A stretch of 52,157 bases of DNA, taken from NCBI GenBank assembly GCA_963734015.1, contig CAVTFG010000001.1:1-52157 (forward strand). The letters are read 5' to 3'. This DNA is from JALZKA01 sp963734015 (GTDB lineage: Bacteria > Actinomycetota > Thermoleophilia > Solirubrobacterales > 70-9). A program made the position numbers and the translations under genes. The notes under the pieces are model-generated. The model searched no databases. It was not told where the DNA came from and was given only the letters and a program-made list of their open reading frames with translations. Below, piece after piece: positions 39,195 through 47,926 of the stretch (positions are counted from its first letter, which is position 1; the number at the start of each line of letters is the position of its first letter).

Positions 39195-40094
39195 AGAAGC
39201 TGAAGCTCCCGAATCTCCCGAAGCGCAAGTCCGGTGCCGAGCGCCGCCGAGCCCGAGACCGCCAAGCGCAGCGCGAGGACCCAGATCCAGGTGCCGCGCG
39301 CCGTCGAGGACCTTTACCGGGACATGCGCGACCGGCGTCTGCTCTTTCCCGCCCTTGCACTGATCGTCGCGATCATCGCGGTGCCGATCGCCCTGAGCGC
39401 CTCGAAGGAGCCGGCTCCGGCTCCGGCCGTCTTCCAGCCGCCCGAGGGCTCCGAGGCCGTCGCCCCCGCGGTCGTCACCGAGCAGCAAATTGGCGTGCGC
39501 GACTATCGCAAGCGCCTCGAGGGGCTGAAGAGCAAGGACCCCTTCGCCGGCAGTTTCGCCTCGGACGACGCGAGCGCCGCCGGCGACGGCGAGCTCGTCG
39601 ACCCGCCCAGCACGTCGACCGCCACTTCCACCCCGACGCCGAGCGCATCGTCCACCACGAGCTCGCCGTCTCCCACCAGCCCTTCGATCACACCGTCCGG
39701 GACCTCCGGCGACGACTCCGATTCCGACGACAGCGACACCTTGATCGTGCTCGCGCCGAGAATCGACGTCCGCGGCGGGCCCGTCCACAAGCGCAAGCGG
39801 ATCAATGACGTCGCGATCGGCGATCTCGTGCCCAGCCGGAAGCACGCGCCCATCGCGATGTTCCTGAGCGTCTCCGACGACCTCGAGACCGTTCAGTTCC
39901 TGGTCTCCGACGAGGTCACCGACACCGACGGCGACGGAAGCTGCAAGCCCCGTGCGAGCCAGTGCGAGTTCCTCATGTTGCGGGAGGACGAGAAGCGCTA
40001 CTTCACCTACGGCCCGCACGAGAAGCGGTACTCGCTCAAGATCACCGACATCCGCGAGGAGATCGTCGACCGCCGCAAGGTCACGCGCGGGTAA
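39191..40094 (+). CDS. PilP-position pilus protein, interrupted by an apparent frameshift
   Basis: The ATG overlapping the pilO stop (ATGA) begins MKKLKLPNLPKRKS, then the frame turns to Arg-rich nonsense. The adjacent frame from 39234 continues with VPRAVEDLYRDMRDRRLLFP, a transmembrane helix (ALALIVAIIAVPIALSA), DYRKRLEGLKSKDPFAG, a Ser/Thr/Pro linker and a beta-rich C-terminal domain (PIAMFLSVSDDLETVQFLVS, ending EKRYSLKITDIREEIVDRRK). One extra G at 39233-39234 joins them (~300 residues). The position after pilMNO and the single-helix topology suggest an actinobacterial PilP counterpart, but sequence similarity to PilP is not evident. Confidence 0.75.
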
Positions 40095-40127
40095 CTCTCG
40101 CCGCATCGACGCGAGCCCCCCACCAAA

Positions 40128-40133
40128 TAGCCT
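40128..40133 (+). promoter_or_regulatory. Putative -10 (TAGCCT) of aroC
   Basis: AAATAGCCT ends 8 nt before the aroC ATG, with no Shine-Dalgarno. It separates the aro genes from the pilus operon. Confidence 0.5.
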
Positions 40134-40141
40134 CTCCCGCC

Positions 40142-41308
40142 ATGGGTGACCTCCGCTTCACCACCGCGGGCGAATCGCACGGGCCGGGGCTCGTGGCGAT
40201 CGTCGAGGGCCTGCCGGCCGGCCTCGAGCTGGACCGCGAGCGGCTCGACGCGGACATGGCCCGCCGCCAGCTCGGTCACGGGCGCGGCGGGCGGATGAAG
40301 ATCGAGCGCGACGCCGTCGAGATCCGCTCGGGGGTTCGCCACGGCCGCACGCTCGGAAGCCCGGTCGCAGTGCTCGTCGCGAACCGCGACTACCCGAACT
40401 GGGAGGAGCGGATGAACCCGTGGCCGGTCGACGCGGAGGTGGAGGAGTCGCATCTCCCGCGCCCGGGCCACGCCGACCTCGCGGGCCTCCACAAGTACGG
40501 TTTCAGCGACGTGCGCAACGTCCTCGAGCGGGCGAGCGCGCGCGAGACCGCGGCGCGCGTTGCGGCGGGAGCCCTCGCCAAGGAGTTCCTGCGTGCGCTC
40601 GGCGTCTCGGTCCACAGCCACGTCCTGCGGATCGCGTCGGTCGAGGCGCCCTCTCGCGACGACCTGTCGCCCGAGGCCTTCGCGACCGTCGACGAGTCGC
40701 CGGTCCGCTGTCTGGACTCGGACGCCGAGACGGCGATGGTTGCGGAGATCGACCGCCTGCGCAAGGAGAACGAGAGCCTCGGCGGCATCTTCGAGGTCCG
40801 CGCCTTCGGGCTCACCCCGGGGCTCGGCTCATACGCGAGCTGGGATGAGCGGCTCGACTCGAGGCTCGCCCAGGCGGTCGTCTCGATCCAGGCGGTCAAG
40901 GGCGTGTCGGTTGGCGAGGCCTGGGACGTCGCCGCGCTCCCCGGCTCCGAGTCCCACGACGAGATCTTCCACTCGGACGAGCGCGGCTGGCACCGGCAGA
41001 CGAACCGCGCCGGTGGCGTCGAGGGCGGCATGACGAACGGCGAGGACCTCGTGGTGAAGGGCGCGATCAAGCCGATCTCGACCCTGACCAAGCCGCTTCG
41101 CTCCGTGGACACGGAGACCAAGGAGCCCGCGCAGGCGATGCGCGAGCGCACGGATTCAACGGTGGTCCCGGCCGCCGGGGTGGTGGCCGAGGCGATGGTC
41201 GCGCTGGTGCTCGCGCGTTGTTATCGCGAGAAGTTCGGGGGCGACCACATCGACGACGTGACCGCCGCGCTCCGCGCGTACGAGGAGCGGATCGGATGGC
41301 GGCGCTAA
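40142..41308 (+). CDS. aroC: Chorismate synthase
   Basis: A 388-residue FMN-dependent enzyme converting EPSP to chorismate, the last common aromatic step. Signatures: FTTAGESHGPGLVAIVEGLP, RQLGHGRGGRMKIERD, PRPGHADLAGLHKYGF, VLERASARETAARVAAGALA, and GVEGGMTNGEDLVVKGAIKP with KPLRSVDTETKEPAQAMRER. ERTDSTVVPAAGVVAEAMVA closes the core. The ATG at 40142 follows a TAGCCT by 8 nt. Its 3' end overlaps the aroK start by 13 nt. Confidence 0.98.
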   Translation: MGDLRFTTAGESHGPGLVAIVEGLPAGLELDRERLDADMARRQLGHGRGGRMKIERDAVEIRSGVRHGRTLGSPVAVLVANRDYPNWEERMNPWPVDAEVEESHLPRPGHADLAGLHKYGFSDVRNVLERASARETAARVAAGALAKEFLRALGVSVHSHVLRIASVEAPSRDDLSPEAFATVDESPVRCLDSDAETAMVAEIDRLRKENESLGGIFEVRAFGLTPGLGSYASWDERLDSRLAQAVVSIQAVKGVSVGEAWDVAALPGSESHDEIFHSDERGWHRQTNRAGGVEGGMTNGEDLVVKGAIKPISTLTKPLRSVDTETKEPAQAMRERTDSTVVPAAGVVAEAMVALVLARCYREKFGGDHIDDVTAALRAYEERIGWRR

Positions 41309-41821
41309 ACGAACCCGGCGGGGGCGCTGCCGAACGCACCATCGCCCTCGTCGGCTTCATGGGAGCCGGCAAGACCCGCGCCGCGAAGGGCGCGGCCGAC
41401 GTGCTGGGCGAGACGGTCGTGGACCTGGATGCCGAGGTCGAGCGCGAGCTCGGCGCGCCGCCGGAGGAGGTGTTCGACCGCGACGGCGAGGCGCGCTTCC
41501 GCGAGGTCGAGGAGCGGCTGGCGCGGGCGGCGCTGGCCGGTGGCGGGATCGTCGCGCTGGGCGGAGGCGCCGTCGAATCGGAGCGGATCCGAGAGGCGCT
41601 GGAGCCCTGTTTCACGGTCTGGTGCCGGATCTCCGAGGAGGCCGCGTGGGTGCGCTGTGAGGGCACGTCGCGGCCGCTCGCGCAGGACCGCGCCGGCTTC
41701 GCCCGGCGCTTCGCCGAGCGCCAGCCCCTCTACGAAGAGGTGGCCGACGCCGTCCTGACCGACGGCGGAGAACGCGTCGGCCGTCTCGCTGCGCGGTGGC
41801 TGCGGGCGGCAGGCGGATCTT
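41296..41821 (+). CDS. aroK: Shikimate kinase domain (probably fused to AroB; frame broken)
   Basis: Phosphorylates shikimate with ATP. IALVGFMGAGKTRAAKGAA is the P-loop, VVDLDAEVERELG the shikimate-binding D-x-D region, ARFREVEERLARAALAGGGI and VALGGGAVESERIREAL follow, and RPLAQDRAGFARRFAERQPL is the lid and R-x-x-x-Y region. As written the frame runs on past 41821 into non-family sequence up to 42660, overlapping aroB. The AroB N-terminus starts in the next frame with no start codon between. The simplest reading is a bifunctional AroK-AroB protein broken by one extra base between ~41796 and 41822. Confidence 0.88.
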
Positions 41822-42895
41822 CAGGGTGCGCGCCTGGCGTGGGCCTCCTCGAACTCCGGCGAGTATCCGGCGATCGTCGGCCGCGGCGCGCTGGGCATCC
41901 TCGACGCGCTCGCCGACCGGCAGGTGGAGCTGAACGGCGCCGCAGCGCCGGATCCCCGGCGGTGGTTCGCCGTTGGGGACGCGGGCGCCCTGGCTCACCA
42001 TCGCGGGATGCTGCCCGAGGTGGCAGGGCTGATCGAGGTGGACGGCGGCGAGGCCGCCAAGACGCTGTCCGAGGCCGAACGCGTCCTGCGCGAACTGGCG
42101 CAGGGCGGCGCTCGGCGCGACGACGGCGTGCTGGCCTTCGGCGGCGGGGTCGTCGGCGACCTCGCCGGGTTCTGCGCCGCGACCTACCAGCGCGGGGTGC
42201 CCGTGATCCAGGCGCCAACGACGCTCGTCGCCCAGGTGGACTCCGCCTACGGCGGGAAGACCGGGGTGGACCTGCCCGAGGCCAAGAACTACGCCGGGGC
42301 CTATCACATGCCGACCGCCGTGCTGGCCGATCCGGCGATCCTCGCCACGCTGCCGCGCGAAGAGCTCGCCGCCGGTTTCGCAGAGGTCCTGAAGACCGCC
42401 CTGATCGCGGGCGGCGCGCTCTGGGACCGCGTACGCGTTCTCGACTCGCTCGACCCCGAGGGGCTCGACGACGTCATCTTCGCCTGCGCCCGAACCAAGC
42501 TCGACGTCGTCGCCGCGGACGAGCGCGACTCGGGCCGTCGCCAGGTCCTGAACCTGGGCCATACGGTCGGGCACGCGATCGAGACGGCCGCCGGCTACGG
42601 CACCTACCGTCACGGCGAAGCCGTCGGGCTTGGCATGCTGGCCGCGCTGCGGCTCTCTGACGCCGGCGAGCTGCGTGATGAGGTCGCGGCGCTGCTCGGC
42701 CGCCACGGACTACCGACCTCGCTCCGCGACGATGTCGCGACCGACGCGGTCGTGGCCGCGATCCAGCGCGACAAGAAGGCGGGCGCGGAGGGGGTCGGCT
42801 TCGTGCTGCTCGAGGAGCCCGGCACGCTTCGGACGGGCGTCGCGATCGACGGCGATAAGGTGCGCGCGGCCGTGGACGAACTGGTGTCGGGATGA
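41822..42895 (+). CDS. aroB: 3-Dehydroquinate synthase (domain of a probable AroK-AroB protein)
   Basis: Converts DAHP to 3-dehydroquinate using NAD and a divalent metal. The family N-terminus (GARLAWASSNSGEYPAIVGR) is in frame from about 41825, but the first usual start (GTG 41924) would delete it. The body is intact: GGVVGDLAGFCAATYQRGVP, QAPTTLVAQVDSAYGGKTGV, KNYAGAYHMP, AGFAEVLKTALIAG, LNLGHTVGHAIETAAGYG and YRHGEAVGLGM, with zinc ligands E, H and H. IQRDKKAGAEGVGFVLLEEP is near the end. It overlaps neither neighbour, and aroQ starts 2 nt downstream. Confidence 0.93.
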   Translation, partial: QGARLAWASSNSGEYPAIVGRGALGILDALADRQVELNGAAAPDPRRWFAVGDAGALAHHRGMLPEVAGLIEVDGGEAAKTLSEAERVLRELAQGGARRDDGVLAFGGGVVGDLAGFCAATYQRGVPVIQAPTTLVAQVDSAYGGKTGVDLPEAKNYAGAYHMPTAVLADPAILATLPREELAAGFAEVLKTALIAGGALWDRVRVLDSLDPEGLDDVIFACARTKLDVVAADERDSGRRQVLNLGHTVGHAIETAAGYGTYRHGEAVGLGMLAALRLSDAGELRDEVAALLGRHGLPTSLRDDVATDAVVAAIQRDKKAGAEGVGFVLLEEPGTLRTGVAIDGDKVRAAVDELVSG

Positions 42896-42896
42896 C

Positions 42897-43349
42897 ATGA
42901 GACCTACGACTCGCAACCGGATCGAGATCATGCACGGCGCGAACCTCGATGTGCTCGGTCGGCGCGACCCCGAGATCTACGGCAGCTTCACGCTCTCCGA
43001 GCTCGAGCACCAGATCCGCCGCTGGGCCCGCGAGCTCGATCTCGACGTCCGGTTCTTCCAGACCAATCACGAGGGGGAGTTCATCGAGCACCTCCACCGC
43101 CTGCCCGAGATGGCCGACGGCGCCGTGGTGAACGCCGGCTCGTGGACGCACTACAGCTGGGCGATCCGTGACGCGCTGGAGCTCGCGAAGCTGCCCGCCG
43201 TCGAGGTCCACATCTCCGACGTGATGTCGCGCGAGGAATGGCGCCACTTCTCGGTCTTCGACGGCCTCGTGCTGGGGGCGATCTCCGGGAAGGGGCCCGA
43301 CGGCTACCACGAGGCACTCCAGTTGCTCGCCAAGGACCTCGGGACGTGA
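42897..43349 (+). CDS. aroQ: Type II 3-dehydroquinate dehydratase
   Basis: A 150-residue dodecameric-type dehydroquinase converting 3-dehydroquinate to 3-dehydroshikimate. It has IEIMHGANLDVLGRRDPEIY (the N-L-x-x-L-G-x-R-x-P-x-x-Y motif with the catalytic Tyr), FFQTNHEGEFIEHLHRL, VVNAGSWTHYSWAIRDALEL, VEVHISDVMSREEWRHFSVF and GAISGKGPDGYHEALQLL. The first His is within H-G-A-N rather than the more common G-P-N, a known variation. The ATG at 42897 begins MRPTTRNRIEIM, and its end overlaps the next GTG (GTGA). Confidence 0.96.
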   Translation: MRPTTRNRIEIMHGANLDVLGRRDPEIYGSFTLSELEHQIRRWARELDLDVRFFQTNHEGEFIEHLHRLPEMADGAVVNAGSWTHYSWAIRDALELAKLPAVEVHISDVMSREEWRHFSVFDGLVLGAISGKGPDGYHEALQLLAKDLGT

Positions 43350-44446
43350 CGGCCGAGTCCCGGGCCGACCGCCTCGAGGCGCTGGCCACCGAGGCCGAGG
43401 TCGACCTGTTGCTGGTCGGCGATCTGGTCCGTCCCGGCGACTCGGGGCCGGACGCGATCGCGAACATCCGCTGGCTCACCGGGTTCACCGGCACCAGCGG
43501 CTTCGCGATCGTCGGCGCCGGCAGGCGCGAGTTCCTGACCGACTTCCGCTACACGGAGCGGGCGGCGAGCGAGGTCGGCGACGCGTTCGAGCGGATCACG
43601 CTCGAGGGCAGGCTGGTCGCTGAGCTCGCCAAGCGCCTGGAGGGGAGGGTCGGGTTCGACGACGCGGCCACCAGCGTCCGGTCGCTGACGAAGCTGACCG
43701 AGGCCGTCGGCGACGCCGCCGCCCTGGTGCCAACGACCGGCCTCGTCGAGCGCCTGCGCCGGGTCAAGGATGGGCGCGAGATCGAGGCGATCGCGGAGGC
43801 GACCCGCCTGGCCGACGAGGTGTTCGAGTGGACGGCCGACCGCGGGCTCGCCGGGCGCACGGAGCGCGAGGTGGCGATCGCGGCGCAAGCGCGAATGCGC
43901 GAGCTGGGGGCCGAGCCCGCCTTTCCGGCGATCGTCGCCGCCGGGCCCAACGGCGCGCGTCCGCATGCCGAGCCGTCGGACCGCGAGATCGGGGCGGGGG
44001 AGCTCGTCGTGGTCGACATGGGAGCGAAGCTGGACGGCTACTGCTCGGACGGGACGCGGACGTTCGCGAGCGGCGAACTCGAGGACGACGCGCGCGAGGT
44101 CTACGAGCTCGTCCGCAGCGCCCAGGCCACGGCGCTGGACGCGGTCGGCCCGGACGTGAAGGGCGCCGACGCGGACGCCGCATCGCGCGAACCGATCGAC
44201 GACGCGGGGCACGCGGACCACTACGGCCACGGGCTCGGCCACGGGGTCGGGCTCGAGGTCCACGAGGCGCCCCGGATGGGCAAGACATCCGAGGACGTGC
44301 TGAAGGCCGGCGACGTCGTCTCGGTCGAGCCGGGGGTCTACGTGCCCGGCCGGTTCGGGGTGCGGATCGAGGACCTGGTCACGGTCACCGAGGACGGCAT
44401 CCGCAACCTGAGCGGGACGTCGAAGGACCTGCGGGTCACGGGCTGA
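43346..44446 (+). CDS. Xaa-Pro peptidase, M24 family
   Basis: 366 residues with a creatinase-type N-domain (EVDLLLVGDLVRPGDSGPDA, IRWLTGFTGTSGFAIV) and a pita-bread metallopeptidase domain. Metal ligands: Asp in LVVVDMGAKLDGYCSDGTRT (both Asp), His in HYGHGLGHGVGLEVHE, Glu in VVSVEPGVYVPGRFG, and Glu in GVRIEDLVTVTEDG. It cleaves N-terminal residues before proline. Its place right after aroQ (GTGA overlap) is a conserved arrangement; in many genomes efp follows, but here the next gene is an oxidoreductase. Confidence 0.95.
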   Translation: MTAESRADRLEALATEAEVDLLLVGDLVRPGDSGPDAIANIRWLTGFTGTSGFAIVGAGRREFLTDFRYTERAASEVGDAFERITLEGRLVAELAKRLEGRVGFDDAATSVRSLTKLTEAVGDAAALVPTTGLVERLRRVKDGREIEAIAEATRLADEVFEWTADRGLAGRTEREVAIAAQARMRELGAEPAFPAIVAAGPNGARPHAEPSDREIGAGELVVVDMGAKLDGYCSDGTRTFASGELEDDAREVYELVRSAQATALDAVGPDVKGADADAASREPIDDAGHADHYGHGLGHGVGLEVHEAPRMGKTSEDVLKAGDVVSVEPGVYVPGRFGVRIEDLVTVTEDGIRNLSGTSKDLRVTG

Positions 44447-44459
44447 CGGGGACCCGGGG

Positions 44460-44488
44460 TTGCATCACGCAACCCTTACGGATAGATT
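44460..44488 (+). promoter_or_regulatory. Putative promoter: -35 TTGCAT, -10 TAGATT
   Basis: TTGCAT (44460-44465), 17-nt spacer, TAGATT (44483-44488), then 9 nt to the GTG at 44498. This is the clearest -35/-10 pair in the window. Confidence 0.6.
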
Positions 44489-44497
44489 CCCTCGGGC

Positions 44498-46771
44498 GTG
44501 CCCGCGGCGAGCGAGACCCACTTCCGCACCTGTCCGTTCTGCGAGGCGACGTGCGGTCTGCGGGTTGAGGTCGCGGACGGGGAGGTCGTCTCGATCCGCG
44601 GCGACGCCGACGACGTCCTCAGCAAGGGGTTCATCTGCCCCAAGGCTTTCGGGCTGAAGGAACTGCGCGAGGATCCGGACCGTCTCACGGCGCCGCTCGT
44701 CCGCCGGGACGGCGAGCTTCGCGAGGCCACCTGGGACGAGGCGTTCGCGGCGATCGACGCCGGGCTCGGACCGATCCTCGAGGAAGGCGGCCGGGACGCG
44801 GTCGCGGTCTACGCGGGCAACCCGACCGCCCACAACCTCGCCGCGATGATCTACCTGCGCGTGTTCCTCCGGGCGCTGGGCTCCAAGAACATCTACTCGG
44901 CGTCGTCGGTGGACCAGATGCCGAAGCACTTCTCCGCCGGCCACATGTTCGGCCACTGGACCTCGATCCCGGTGCCGGACACAGAGCGCACCGACCACCT
45001 GATGATCTGGGGGGCGAACCCGCTGGTCTCGAACGGGAGCCTCCTGACCGCGCCCGATATGCGCGGGCGAATCCGCCGGATCCAGGAGCGCGGCGGCAAG
45101 GTCGTCGTGATCGACCCGCGGCGAACCCGCACCGCGGAGAGCGCCACGGAGCACCACTTCATCCGGCCCGGCACCGATGCGCTGGCGCTGTTCGCCCTGG
45201 TGGCGACCGTGTTCGAGGAGGGACTGGCCGAGCCGGGCGAGCTGACCGGCCTCTGCGAGGGGATCGACGAGGTCGAGCGGCTCGCGGCGGAGTTCACCCC
45301 TGAGCGCGTGGCCGACGCGTGCGGAATCCCGGCGCCCGAGCTCCGCCGGATGGCGCGCGAGCTGGCCGCGGCCGAGCGCGCCGCCGTCTACGGCCGGATC
45401 GGCACGACGGTCCAGGAGTTCGGGACGCTCGCGAGCTGGCTCGTGGACGTCTTGAACGTCCTCTCGGGGAGCTTCGATCAGCCGGGCGGCGCGGTCTTCA
45501 CGAAGGCGGCCGCGGGCCAGTCGAACTCGACCGGCACGATGGGCAGGGGACGTGGCGCCCTCGCCGGGCGCTGGGCCAGCCGCGTGCGCGGCCTCCCCGA
45601 GGTCCTGGGCGAGCTGCCCGTGTCCGCGCTCGCCGACGAGATCGAGACCGAGGGGAAGGGGCAGGTACGCGCGCTGATCACGGCGGCGGGCAACCCCCTG
45701 GTGTCAACGCCGAACGCCGCGCGGCTCGAGCGGGCGGTGGAAGGGCTCGAGTTCATGGTCAGCATGGACATCTACGTCAACGAGACCAGCCGCCACGCGG
45801 ACGTGATCCTGCCGGCGCCCGACCCGCTCGCCCGCTCGCACTACGACATCGCGCTCTACCAGTTCGCCGCGCGGAATGTGGCGAACTACTCGCCGGCCGT
45901 GTTCGAGCGGGAGGCGGGCCTGCTGTCGGAGGAGGAGGTCTTCCTGCGCCTGACCGGCATCGTCACCGGGCAGGGGCCGGACGCTGACACCGACGCGATC
46001 GACGATGCGGTGGCGGGCGCGCTGATCGCCCGGGAAGTCGGGAATGCCGATGGGGCGATCGAGGGCCGGGACCCGGCTGAGATCGCGGCGGCCCTGGAGC
46101 CGCGGCGCGGGCCCGAGCGGATCCTCGACCTGATGCTCCGCGTCGGCGCCCACGGCGACGGCTTCGGCGCCCGGCCGGACGGACTGACTCTGGAGCGCCT
46201 GGAGTCGAGCCCGCATGGGATCGACCTCGGCGCGCACGAGTCGCGGCTTCCGGACGTGCTGCGGACTCCCTCCGGCAGGATCGAGCTCGCGCCCGAGCCG
46301 ATCACGCGCGACGTCGGCCGCCTCCGGACGCGGCTCGACGCGGGAGCGTGGAACGGAGCCGGGCCGGAGATGGTCCTGATCGGCCGGCGGCAGCTGCGGT
46401 CCAACAACTCCTGGATGCACAACCTGAACGCGCTGGTGAAGGGCAAGGACCGTTGCACGGCGCTCGTCAACCCGCTGGACGCCGAGCGGCTCGGCCTGGA
46501 GGACGGGGGGCGGGTCCGCCTGCGCTCGGCCGCCGGTGAGTTCGAGGCGCCGGTCGAGGTCAGCGACGAGATGATGCCCGGCGTGGTCAGCGTGCCGCAC
46601 GGCTGGGGCCACGATCCGGCCGGCGTCCGCCTGCGCGTGGCATCCGAGCACGCCGGCGTCAACTCGAACCTCGCGTCGGATGAGAGCCGGGTGGACGCGC
46701 CGAGCGGCAACGCCGTCCTGAACGGCATCCCGGTCGAGCTCGAGCCGGTCCCGGCTCTGGTCGCCTCCTAA
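44498..46771 (+). CDS. Molybdopterin-dependent oxidoreductase (formate dehydrogenase/nitrate reductase type)
   Basis: 757 residues of the DMSO-reductase superfamily. The N-terminal [4Fe-4S] motif is CPFCEATCGL plus FICPKA. IYSASSVDQMPKHFSAGHMF contains the usual metal-ligand region, where a Ser or Asp rather than Cys/Sec would sit. MIWGANPLVSNGSLL, VVVIDPRRTRTAESATEHHF and HFIRPGTDALALFALVATVF bind the two pterins, and ETSRHADVILPAP and the C-terminal SWMHNLNALVKGKDR domain complete it. No electron-transfer subunit or Tat signal is visible, so it is probably cytoplasmic. The substrate is unknown. Its stop overlaps that of the convergent M42 gene. Confidence 0.9.
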   Translation: MPAASETHFRTCPFCEATCGLRVEVADGEVVSIRGDADDVLSKGFICPKAFGLKELREDPDRLTAPLVRRDGELREATWDEAFAAIDAGLGPILEEGGRDAVAVYAGNPTAHNLAAMIYLRVFLRALGSKNIYSASSVDQMPKHFSAGHMFGHWTSIPVPDTERTDHLMIWGANPLVSNGSLLTAPDMRGRIRRIQERGGKVVVIDPRRTRTAESATEHHFIRPGTDALALFALVATVFEEGLAEPGELTGLCEGIDEVERLAAEFTPERVADACGIPAPELRRMARELAAAERAAVYGRIGTTVQEFGTLASWLVDVLNVLSGSFDQPGGAVFTKAAAGQSNSTGTMGRGRGALAGRWASRVRGLPEVLGELPVSALADEIETEGKGQVRALITAAGNPLVSTPNAARLERAVEGLEFMVSMDIYVNETSRHADVILPAPDPLARSHYDIALYQFAARNVANYSPAVFEREAGLLSEEEVFLRLTGIVTGQGPDADTDAIDDAVAGALIAREVGNADGAIEGRDPAEIAAALEPRRGPERILDLMLRVGAHGDGFGARPDGLTLERLESSPHGIDLGAHESRLPDVLRTPSGRIELAPEPITRDVGRLRTRLDAGAWNGAGPEMVLIGRRQLRSNNSWMHNLNALVKGKDRCTALVNPLDAERLGLEDGGRVRLRSAAGEFEAPVEVSDEMMPGVVSVPHGWGHDPAGVRLRVASEHAGVNSNLASDESRVDAPSGNAVLNGIPVELEPVPALVAS

Positions 46772-47823
46772 CGGCTCAGGTCGACGTCGGAGTCGAGCGA
46801 CTCCGCGAACGCCACGAGCAGCGCGACCGTCGCCTCGACGTCGCGCAGGTCGACCATCTCGACCGGGGAGTGCATGTACCGCAGGGGGATCGAGACGAGG
46901 CCCGCCGGGATGCCGCTGCGCGAGATCTGGATGGCGTCGGCGTCGGTTCCGGTGCGGTTGCCCGAGCCGGCGAGGGTGTGGTCGATCTCCTCGCGCTCGG
47001 CGGTCTCCACGAGGAGGTCGAAGACCTTCGGCGAGAGGGTCGACCCGCGGCCGATCACGGGTCCGGAGCCGAGGGGGTGGCTGCCCTCCTGGTTCTCATC
47101 GATCCCGGGCGCGTCGGTGGCGTGCGTGACGTCGACGGCGACCGCCAGCGTGGGGCGCAGCTCGAACGCCGCCGTGCGCGCCCCGTACAGCCCGATTTCC
47201 TCCTGCGCGTTGGCGACGCCCGCGACACGGCCGGTGATCTTGCCGTTCTCGTGGCAGCGGCGGGCGACCTCCAGCGCGACGTAGGAGCCGAGGCGGTTGT
47301 CCATCGAACGTGAGATCAGCCGCTCGCCCTGGACGCGAACGGGCTCGCCGGCGATGACGACAGGGTCGCCGATCCGCACGAGCTCCTTGGCCGCATCGCC
47401 GTCCTCGGCGCCGATGTCGATGTGGAGGCCCTTGAGCTCGACGACCTTCTTGCGCTGCTCATCCTCAAGCAGGTGGATCGGCTTGCGGCCCGCGACCCCG
47501 AACACGGGGCCGTCCTTGGTCGTAAGCTCGACCCGCTGGCCGACCAGAATCTGCGGGTCCCAGCCGCCGATCCCGGCGAACCAGATGAAGCCCTTGTCGT
47601 CGATGTGGGTGACGACCAGCCCGATCTCGTCGAGGTGTCCGGCGATCGCGACGACGGGCTCGCCGCCCTCGGGGCCGACGAGCGCCATCGACGATCCGAG
47701 GCCGTCCGTGCGGATCTCGGCGAACGAGGCGGCGTCGCGCCAAACAGCGCTCGCGGGAGCTTCGTAACCGGACGGGGCGGGCACGCGCAGCAGCGCGTCG
47801 AGAACGGAAGGAGTTTCAGTCAT
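46768..47823 (-). CDS. M42 family metallo-aminopeptidase
   Basis: A 351-residue glutamyl/deblocking-aminopeptidase-like enzyme. Metal sites: AIAGHLDEIGLVVTHI (His-x-Asp), SRSMDNRLGSYVALEV (bridging Asp), VANAQEEIGLYGARTA (catalytic and ligand Glu pair), AVAVDVTHATDAPG (Asp) and PLRYMHSPVEMVDLRD (His). The ATG at 47823 is chosen: an upstream frame adds 29 unsupported residues, and GATACTGC lies just 6-7 nt before this ATG, as in other leaderless starts here. It forms tetrahedral assemblies in known relatives. It is divergent from the small acidic gene. Confidence 0.93.
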   Translation of the reverse strand: MTETPSVLDALLRVPAPSGYEAPASAVWRDAASFAEIRTDGLGSSMALVGPEGGEPVVAIAGHLDEIGLVVTHIDDKGFIWFAGIGGWDPQILVGQRVELTTKDGPVFGVAGRKPIHLLEDEQRKKVVELKGLHIDIGAEDGDAAKELVRIGDPVVIAGEPVRVQGERLISRSMDNRLGSYVALEVARRCHENGKITGRVAGVANAQEEIGLYGARTAAFELRPTLAVAVDVTHATDAPGIDENQEGSHPLGSGPVIGRGSTLSPKVFDLLVETAEREEIDHTLAGSGNRTGTDADAIQISRSGIPAGLVSIPLRYMHSPVEMVDLRDVEATVALLVAFAESLDSDVDLSR

Positions 47824-47926
47824 AGCGCGGCAGTATCGCCGAATCGGCTTCACGAGTTGTGGGGGTGGCTGGTTTCGCGTGACCGCAGCGCGGTACCCGC
47901 GTCGGTGCAACGACCAAGGAGGCGAC

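Noticed and set aside
42897..43349. Possible loss of the first catalytic motif of AroQ because of H-G-A-N instead of G-P-N
   Set aside because: The catalytic Tyr, Arg and His motifs are all present and spaced normally, so this is ordinary family variation.
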